A stretch of 44,399 nt of DNA, from NCBI GenBank assembly GCA_039030075.1, contig JBCCEW010000038.1, positions 1-44,399 on the forward strand. The letters run 5' to 3'. A program made the position numbers and the translations under genes. The notes beneath the pieces were generated by a model. It searched no databases, was not told the DNA's origin, and worked only from the letters and a program-made list of their open reading frames with translations. Positions 39,747 through 44,399 of the stretch are shown in pieces. The first letter of the stretch is position 1, and each line of letters opens with the position of its first letter. Origin of the DNA: Myxococcota bacterium (GTDB taxonomy: Bacteria; Myxococcota_A; UBA9160; SMWR01).

Positions 39747-41963
39747 GTGCCGTACCAACACCTGCTTCGAACTCGATGGATCCTTCTCCTGCTCGCCTGC
39801 GTGCTGGGCGTCGTCGCATGCGAGCCCGCCGACCCGCTGCCCGGCTTGATCGCGCGGCAGGAGCAGGGCGACTACGCGGGAACGATCGAGCCGCTGAGGG
39901 CGCTGCTCGAGGAGCGCCCCGACGATCCCGAGGTCCAGTACCACTACGGCATCTCCTTGCTCACCACCGGCCAGCAGTCGCTCGCCATCTGGCCCTTGCG
40001 TCGCTCGATGGAGAACGAGGCGTGGCTCAGCAAGGCGGCCCTGCCGCTGGCCGCCTCGTTCATCGGGACCGGGGCCTACGACGACGCGATCGAGACCACC
40101 AACCAGGTGCTCGAGGCCGAGCCCGACAATGTGAACGCACTGTTGGTGCGGGCCGACGCGCAGATCCGCTCGCGCCGCTTCTATGAAGAGGCGCTGGCCG
40201 ACGTCGAGAAGATCCTCGAGATCGATCCGGACAACACCCTCGCCCTGGTTCCACGAGCGGTGGCCCTGCTGGCGCTCGAGCGCACCGAAGAGGCGGGCGA
40301 CGCCCTGGCCGTGCTCGAGGAGTCCTACCGCGACGACAGCCTCGGTCTCCACGGCAACTCGGGGATGTGCGCGGCGCGGGCGACCTTTGCGAAAGAAAAA
40401 GGGGAGCTCGCGAAGGCCGACGAGATCTTTGCGGACTGCCTCGAGCGCTTTCCCTCCGATGGCATCGTGATCAAGGAAGCGAGCGCCTTCTACGACTCCC
40501 AGGGCCGCCCCGAGCGCACCCAGGAAGTGCTGGAAGAGGCACTCGAAGCCGATCCGAGCCTGATGGCGCTCCGCTCGAACCTGGCGATCCGCCTGCGCGC
40601 GGAGGGGAAGACCGACGAGGCGATCGAGCTGCTGCGCGAGGGCACGAACGTGCCGGTTCCCGACAAGGCGGCCGAGGCCTGGGCCGCGATCGCGGCCTTC
40701 CATGTGGAGCAGGAGGATTACGCCGCCGCGGTCTCGGACCTCGAGAACGCGCGCCGACTCGACCGCAGCGAGAACAAGACCCTCGAGCTCACCTACGCAG
40801 ACGTGCTGGCGCTGGCGGGGCAATTCGACGAGGCCCTCCGCGTGGCCGACGGCTTCGACATTCCCGCGTACCAGTCGATGGTGCGGGGTCGGGTGGCGCT
40901 GGAGCGCGATCAGCCCGCCGAGGCCCTGCGGTACTACTACGAAGGGGTACGGCTCTGGCCCGACAACCCGATCGCTCGCTACTACGCCGCGATCGCCGCC
41001 GAGCGTGTCGGCGACTTCGCGCGGGCGGTCGAGGACTACCGCTACGCGATGCGGATCGACGCGAAGGCCACGGACGCTCACCTGCGGCTGGCGCGTCTGC
41101 ATCGCGCTGCCGGGCGCTACGACCTGGCGCTGTCCGCGGTGGCGTTCCAGAGCGGCGGACGCGAGGCCGAGTTCGAGTCCGGCCTCTTCGAGCTCGAGAC
41201 TCTCGGGCAGATGGGACGCCTCGAGAACCTGCCCCAGCTCGAGAAGCGACACGGCGAGAGCGAGCACTGGGGCGCGATGGTCGCCGCCCTCGCCGACGGC
41301 GTCGCGCAGACCGAGGGCCCCGAGGCCGCGATCGCACTGATCGAAGCCCGCGAAGACGTGCAGCTCGCTTCGCCGACCCACGTGGCCGCGCTGGATGCGC
41401 TGTCGCGCCACCTGATCGACGCGGGCAAGGCTGACGAGTCGCTGAAGCGGGTCGAGGCCGCACTGGCCGCGAACCCGGGCGATGCGCACCTGAAGGCGCT
41501 GCAGGGGCGCTCGCTGCGCGCGGCGGGGCGACCGGAGAGCGCGGTGCGCGAAGCCTTCGAGGCCGCGCTGGCGAGCGATTCCGAGGACGCGGTCGCGCTG
41601 CGCGGTCTGGCCGAGCTCGATGCGGCAGGCGGCAACGTCGAAGGCGCGATGGCGCGCTACGACGCGTTGATCGCGGCGCATCGCGATGATCTCGAGGCGC
41701 CGGTCGTCGCTGCGCGCTTGCTCGCAGAGGCGGGCCGCACCGAGGACGCCGAGGCAACCCTGAAGCGGTTGCTCGACAAGCACCCCTACGTCCACGAGGC
41801 CGCATCGCGGCTGGCGGCGCTGCGCGTGGCGCGCGGCGCGGAACCCACCAAGACCCTCGAACTCGCGCGTCGCGCGGTGTTCTTCGGCGGTGGCGCCGAA
41901 GCCGAGGCCTTCCTGGCGACGCTCGTCGAGGCCGAGCCGAGCGAGTCGCCCGAAGCGGGCTGA
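39747..41963 (+). CDS. large TPR-repeat lipoprotein
   Basis: This 738-residue protein starts at GTG 39747. Residues 1-25 form a lipoprotein signal with lipobox VVAC. Roughly eighteen TPR-like helical pairs follow (for example DDAIETTNQVLEAEPDNVNA, ERTQEVLEEALEADPSLMAL and EAPVVAARLLAEAGRTEDAE). It is a periplasmic or outer-membrane scaffold by family pattern. The arrangement, a TPR lipoprotein of this size in a genome with PEP-CTERM proteins, recalls the PEP-CTERM-system lipoprotein PrsT, but the similarity is only general and there is no exosortase gene nearby. It lies 8 bp before the end of the convergent repeat lipoprotein gene. The -10 element sits almost at the start codon. Confidence 0.85.
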   Translation: MPYQHLLRTRWILLLLACVLGVVACEPADPLPGLIARQEQGDYAGTIEPLRALLEERPDDPEVQYHYGISLLTTGQQSLAIWPLRRSMENEAWLSKAALPLAASFIGTGAYDDAIETTNQVLEAEPDNVNALLVRADAQIRSRRFYEEALADVEKILEIDPDNTLALVPRAVALLALERTEEAGDALAVLEESYRDDSLGLHGNSGMCAARATFAKEKGELAKADEIFADCLERFPSDGIVIKEASAFYDSQGRPERTQEVLEEALEADPSLMALRSNLAIRLRAEGKTDEAIELLREGTNVPVPDKAAEAWAAIAAFHVEQEDYAAAVSDLENARRLDRSENKTLELTYADVLALAGQFDEALRVADGFDIPAYQSMVRGRVALERDQPAEALRYYYEGVRLWPDNPIARYYAAIAAERVGDFARAVEDYRYAMRIDAKATDAHLRLARLHRAAGRYDLALSAVAFQSGGREAEFESGLFELETLGQMGRLENLPQLEKRHGESEHWGAMVAALADGVAQTEGPEAAIALIEAREDVQLASPTHVAALDALSRHLIDAGKADESLKRVEAALAANPGDAHLKALQGRSLRAAGRPESAVREAFEAALASDSEDAVALRGLAELDAAGGNVEGAMARYDALIAAHRDDLEAPVVAARLLAEAGRTEDAEATLKRLLDKHPYVHEAASRLAALRVARGAEPTKTLELARRAVFFGGGAEAEAFLATLVEAEPSESPEAG

Positions 41964-41970
41964 CCGCGAT

Positions 41971-43161
41971 CTAGGGCGTGTAGTCCGTCGGCGGCTTTTT
42001 GAAGCGGTCCTGGCGCAGCATGTAGCTGCGCTTGCGCACGCCTTCCGGCAGCTCGATCGTCTCCAGATGCGCGTGGGCGGCGTCGTAGTCCCGCTCGAGC
42101 CAGGCGCGGGCGATGATCGTCACCGTGCGCTCCCGCAGCGGCACGTCGCTGAAGGACTTCACGTACTCGATGGTGGTCGCCGGGTCGCGGCCGCTGATGG
42201 CCTTCGCATACACCGAGAGCGCGGGCTCGGCCCAGCGTTCGACCGGGCGCTCTTCGGCCCAGGCCAGTGCGGCCGTCACGTCGTTGCGAAACCAATCGCG
42301 GTAGGCCTCCATCACGCCATCGTCGCGATCCTTGCCGGCGGGCAGCGTTTCGAGCCAACCGAGCGCCGCCAGCGGATCCTGTCGCGCCCAGCGTGTTCCT
42401 ACGCGGCGCGCGAGCCCGCTGGGGCGGGCATCGCCTTCAGTGATCCGCGGCGCCGCGAGCTTCGCTGCGTGTGCGGGATCGAGGACGGCAAGGGAGCTGT
42501 GCACGCGCGGAATCATGACGCGCCGGAAGCGCGGATCGGGTAGGGCGTCCGCCCAGGCAACGGCCTTCTCGCCGCCGAGTGCAGCGACGCGCCGTCGCGC
42601 CAGGACTTCGGCACGGGTCTGCTGGGTCACCTGATCCGTGAGGCCCTGGATGTGCTCCTCGAGCCCGGGCTGCCCCGACTCGTCCCAGCCGACCAGGGCG
42701 GCGGTGACGGCGTTGTCGCGCTGGACGTCGAAGCGCAGGGCCTCGGCGTGGCGGATGGCGGCTTCCGGATCTCGCTGGGCCCAGCTGCGGAACACCGCCG
42801 CCGACACGGCCCCGCTCATCGCCCGCCAGTCGGTCTGGGTCCATTGGAAGGCGGCTTCCGGATCAGCGGCCGCCCACCAGGCGGCCATGGCGACGACCTC
42901 CGGGTCGCCCGCTTCCAGGCTCGACCCGGCGTACGCCTCGAAGACCGCGTTGCGCTCGGCCACCGGCGTCTCGACCAGGAAGCTCGCGAAGCGGGCCTGT
43001 CGGCGGAGCGGGTCGGGCTCGGCGAGGAGCGCCGCGGCGCGGGCCGCCGGATCGCTCGGCAGAGCGTCGGCCGCGCGGGCTTCGGTCGGGTCTTCGGGTG
43101 CGCCGCAGGCGGTACAGAGGGCCAGCGCGGCGAGCGAAATCGAGAGAGAGAAGCGTCGCAT
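41971..43161 (-). CDS. lipoprotein with WA..DP.AA..W helical repeats
   Basis: This 396-residue protein starts at ATG 43161 (ATG 43179 also possible) with a lipoprotein signal and lipobox LCTAC. The mature part contains at least five spaced occurrences of a motif like 'W(A/F)xx(D/N)PxAAxxW': AWWAAADPEAAFQWTQ, RSWAQRDPEAAIRHAE, TRWARQDPLAALGWLE, DWFRNDVTAALAWAEE and AWLERDYDAAHAHLE. It is predicted to be an alpha-solenoid. Comparable repeat proteins are known from Planctomycetes and Verrucomicrobia, without defined function. It is divergent from the secreted-protein gene at the end of the window, so the 305-bp regulatory region could serve both. Confidence 0.8.
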   Translation of the reverse strand: MRRFSLSISLAALALCTACGAPEDPTEARAADALPSDPAARAAALLAEPDPLRRQARFASFLVETPVAERNAVFEAYAGSSLEAGDPEVVAMAAWWAAADPEAAFQWTQTDWRAMSGAVSAAVFRSWAQRDPEAAIRHAEALRFDVQRDNAVTAALVGWDESGQPGLEEHIQGLTDQVTQQTRAEVLARRRVAALGGEKAVAWADALPDPRFRRVMIPRVHSSLAVLDPAHAAKLAAPRITEGDARPSGLARRVGTRWARQDPLAALGWLETLPAGKDRDDGVMEAYRDWFRNDVTAALAWAEERPVERWAEPALSVYAKAISGRDPATTIEYVKSFSDVPLRERTVTIIARAWLERDYDAAHAHLETIELPEGVRKRSYMLRQDRFKKPPTDYTP

Positions 43162-43281
43162 GGGCGGCAGTCTACGCATGGGCGATCGATCGGCAATCGA
43201 ATCGTTTCGCCTGAGGCGATATCGCGCCAACCCCGCAGCTTCAAAGCATTTCTGCGAGTTTCCCTGCGAAAAGAACGCGAT

Positions 43282-43308
43282 TTCCCGAAATGGGAAGAGT
43301 TTTTCCCA
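43282..43308. promoter_or_regulatory. overlapping inverted repeats TTCCC-N5-GGGAA and TGGGAA-N6-TTCCCA
   Basis: TTCCC (43282-43286) and GGGAA (43292-43296) form the same TTCCC-N5-GGGAA element seen twice near the XRE gene at 9935-9974. TGGGAA (43291-43296) also pairs with TTCCCA (43303-43308). They lie about 100-125 bp upstream of the predicted sigma54 start, the usual distance for an enhancer-binding-protein site. Confidence 0.5.
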
Positions 43309-43347
43309 TCCCCAGCGATCGGTCATGTCAACATGCCCAAAAAACCG

Positions 43348-43373
43348 AGGGAATTCAGGTACATGAATTCCCT
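43348..43373. promoter_or_regulatory. 26-bp perfect palindrome with 10-bp arms next to the sigma54 promoter
   Basis: AGGGAATTCA and TGAATTCCCT are perfect inverted arms around a 6-nt GGTACA spacer. They end 5 bp before the -24 element, too close for a typical enhancer site, so repression or DNA bending is as likely as activation. Confidence 0.6.
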
Positions 43374-43378
43374 TGACC

Positions 43379-43395
43379 TTGGCATGGGGATTGCT
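43379..43395 (+). promoter_or_regulatory. sigma54 (RpoN) promoter of the terminal secreted-protein gene
   Basis: TTGGCATG at 43379-43386, GGGA, then TTGCT at 43391-43395 matches the sigma54 consensus TTGGCACG-N4-TTGCW with one mismatch. The invariant GG (43381-43382) and GC (43393-43394) are exactly 12 bp apart as required. The expected start is near 43406, 61 nt before ATG 43467. Confidence 0.75.
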
Positions 43396-43466
43396 GCCTA
43401 ATAACCCCATCGGTTCGCGCGCTCCCTTCGAGGTTCGGAGGGGCATTCCAAATCCGAGGAGACAAA

Positions 43467-44399
43467 ATGAGACTCAGTCGACTTGCGCTGATTGGCGTAT
43501 CCGCCATCAGCCTGTTAGTTGCCGGCTCGGTCCAGGCGCAGACGTATATCATCAGCGCCAAGGCCGGTTCGGCGACGGGTGGCTTCATCGACTTGCCCGC
43601 AGTGGGCGCGTCGCCCTGCCCGTCGATCACCCAGGGCTTCCGCATCGGAACGATGGTTCCGCAGACGGCTACGCCGCCCATCACGGGCATGACGCCCGCC
43701 AACACCCAGAGCGCGATTGCGTTCCCGGGCGGCTGCATGCGCGGCAACCCGGCGGTGCAGACCGTGATGGCCACGGGCACGATGGCCGGCGCCCAGTTCA
43801 CCGTGCCCACGAGCGTGATCAGCGCTCCGGCGACCATGGTGAACAACGTGCCGGTGCCGCTGGTGCCGAACCTCCAGCAGCTCGCCACGAGCTTCAACTT
43901 CGCGGGCCCGATGTCGGTGCCCTTCGAGGCCCAGAACCAGACGATGGCGACGGGCAACAACACGGGCGTGTGGCGCCGCATGCGCGCCGGCGCTTGGACG
44001 ACCCAGACGGGTCGCGCCGGGTCCAACTTCACCTGGTGCATGGGTTCGCCGCCGAACCCGCTGTGCACGAACATCACGGGTGCGGGCGCGGCTTCGCCGG
44101 GCATCATCAAGAACACCGCGGGCGTGAACGCCTTCGGTGGCACGATGGGCCTGGTGCTGACGACGGGCACTAACACCTCGTCCCTCGCGGTGCTGGGCCT
44201 GCCCGGTCTGCCGGGCGGTGTTGGCCTGCAGGTGATCGTGGGCATGGGCTCGCGCGCAGCGGGTCGTGGCTATGCCGCGTACGACACGGACATGCTGGCT
44301 TCGGGTCCGATCTTCCTGATGTACACCCTGACCATGACGGGCCCGTTCGGCCTGGTGGGCATGGTGTCGACCCCGATCCCGAACATGCTGCCCGCGGGC
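43467..44399 (+). CDS. secreted low-charge Gly/Thr/Met-rich protein, 3' end outside window
   Basis: ATG 43467 has GAGGAG 5 nt upstream; 311 codons are open to the window end with no stop. An N-terminal signal peptide (RLALIGVSAISLLVAGSVQA) precedes QTYIISAKAGS. The rest is rich in Gly, Thr, Ala, Met, Pro and Asn with very few charged residues (only four acidic residues are seen), plus six Cys scattered from residue about 50. Thr/Met/Gly phrases recur (for example MATGTMAGAQFT). Codon use is strongly biased to GGC, ACG, CCG and GTG. No domain is recognised; a matrix or surface structural protein is plausible. The C-terminus, where a CTERM tail might lie, is not in the window. The dense upstream control region suggests conditional high expression. 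Confidence 0.75.
   Translation, partial: MRLSRLALIGVSAISLLVAGSVQAQTYIISAKAGSATGGFIDLPAVGASPCPSITQGFRIGTMVPQTATPPITGMTPANTQSAIAFPGGCMRGNPAVQTVMATGTMAGAQFTVPTSVISAPATMVNNVPVPLVPNLQQLATSFNFAGPMSVPFEAQNQTMATGNNTGVWRRMRAGAWTTQTGRAGSNFTWCMGSPPNPLCTNITGAGAASPGIIKNTAGVNAFGGTMGLVLTTGTNTSSLAVLGLPGLPGGVGLQVIVGMGSRAAGRGYAAYDTDMLASGPIFLMYTLTMTGPFGLVGMVSTPIPNMLPAG

Larger units (their letters stand above)
43162..43466. other. 305-bp regulatory intergenic region with iterated TTCCC/GGGAA motif
   Basis: No gene is seen. It contains TTTCCC at 43259-43264 and 43281-43286, TGGGAA at 43291-43296, TTCCCA at 43303-43308, AGGGAATTCA at 43348-43357 and TGAATTCCCT at 43364-43373, then the sigma54 promoter. The TTCCC copies start at 43260, 43282, 43303 and 43368, which are multiples of about 21-22 bp. 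An outer CATGCC/GGCATG pair (43332-43337 and 43381-43386) nests around the main palindrome. Confidence 0.7.

Noticed and set aside
39732-41795. 687-codon frame antisense to the TPR lipoprotein
   Set aside because: It shows no family motif or start signal; the plus-strand protein has a lipobox and TPR pattern.
43355-44245. Long antisense frame (about 296 codons) opposite the terminal secreted-protein gene
   Set aside because: It lacks SD and signal, its composition mirrors the other strand, and the plus-strand gene has SD, signal peptide and promoter.

Overview
The window is a GC-rich chromosomal segment of a Gram-negative bacterium. It carries a TonB operon, a TonB-dependent outer-membrane receptor, an outer-membrane beta-barrel candidate, several lipoproteins and at least three exported proteins ending in PEP-CTERM-type sorting tails. 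Start codons are often GTG, genes are tightly packed on both strands, and the mix of families resembles uncultured Myxococcota/'Deltaproteobacteria'-like or Binatia-like genomes. That placement is inference. I see no rRNA, complete tRNA, CRISPR array, IS element or phage gene, so this looks like chromosome rather than a mobile island.

Region 1 (1-9.1 kb) opens with the 3' end of an alpha/beta hydrolase. A divergent MarR regulator/DUF3237 pair follows, with a clear sigma70 promoter whose spacer is filled by an inverted repeat. Next come a set of exported CTERM-tailed proteins (1422, 3444, 4283), a lipoprotein, a frameshifted DUF6010-like membrane gene, and a GST gene divergent from a TetR regulator. 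The region ends with a 568-residue exported protein built of three tandem repeats.

Region 2 (9.1-20.2 kb) is a catabolic or xenobiotic neighbourhood. It holds an XRE/MmyB-type regulator divergent from a DUF1579-like gene, with two TTCCC-N5-GGGAA operators between them. A hybrid sensor kinase, an HSL-family esterase and a TetR gene translationally coupled to a conserved unknown follow. Then come a Tat-exported vanadium-dependent haloperoxidase, a polysaccharide pyruvyl transferase family protein, a double-hotdog MaoC protein and, just upstream of it, an easily missed 59-residue exported Cys-containing protein.

Region 3 (20.3-27.2 kb) holds a small membrane protein, a 70-residue CxxC zinc-ribbon protein antisense to the end of a GT39-like glycosyltransferase, a methyltransferase, 3-methyladenine DNA glycosylase I, GDP-L-fucose synthase, and a type-B carboxylesterase in which the catalytic His position is Arg.

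Region 4 (27.2-43.2 kb) is the envelope and energy-transduction block. A four-gene, start/stop-overlapping operon encodes DUF3450, a TtpC-like MotA/TolQ/ExbB protein, TonB and a TPR protein. It has no second ExbB and no ExbD between TtpC and TonB. It is followed by a polytopic membrane protein with TPR-like tail, a beta-barrel protein, a TonB-dependent receptor (a plausible client of this TonB), a sulfatase-fold hydrolase with Thr in the nucleophile position, a large TPR lipoprotein and a repeat lipoprotein.

Region 5 (43.2 kb to the end) is the most unusual: a 305-bp intergenic region with an iterated TTCCC/GGGAA motif, nested palindromes and a near-consensus sigma54 promoter. It leads into the 5' part of a very low-charge, Gly/Thr/Met/Asn-rich secreted protein that runs off the window.
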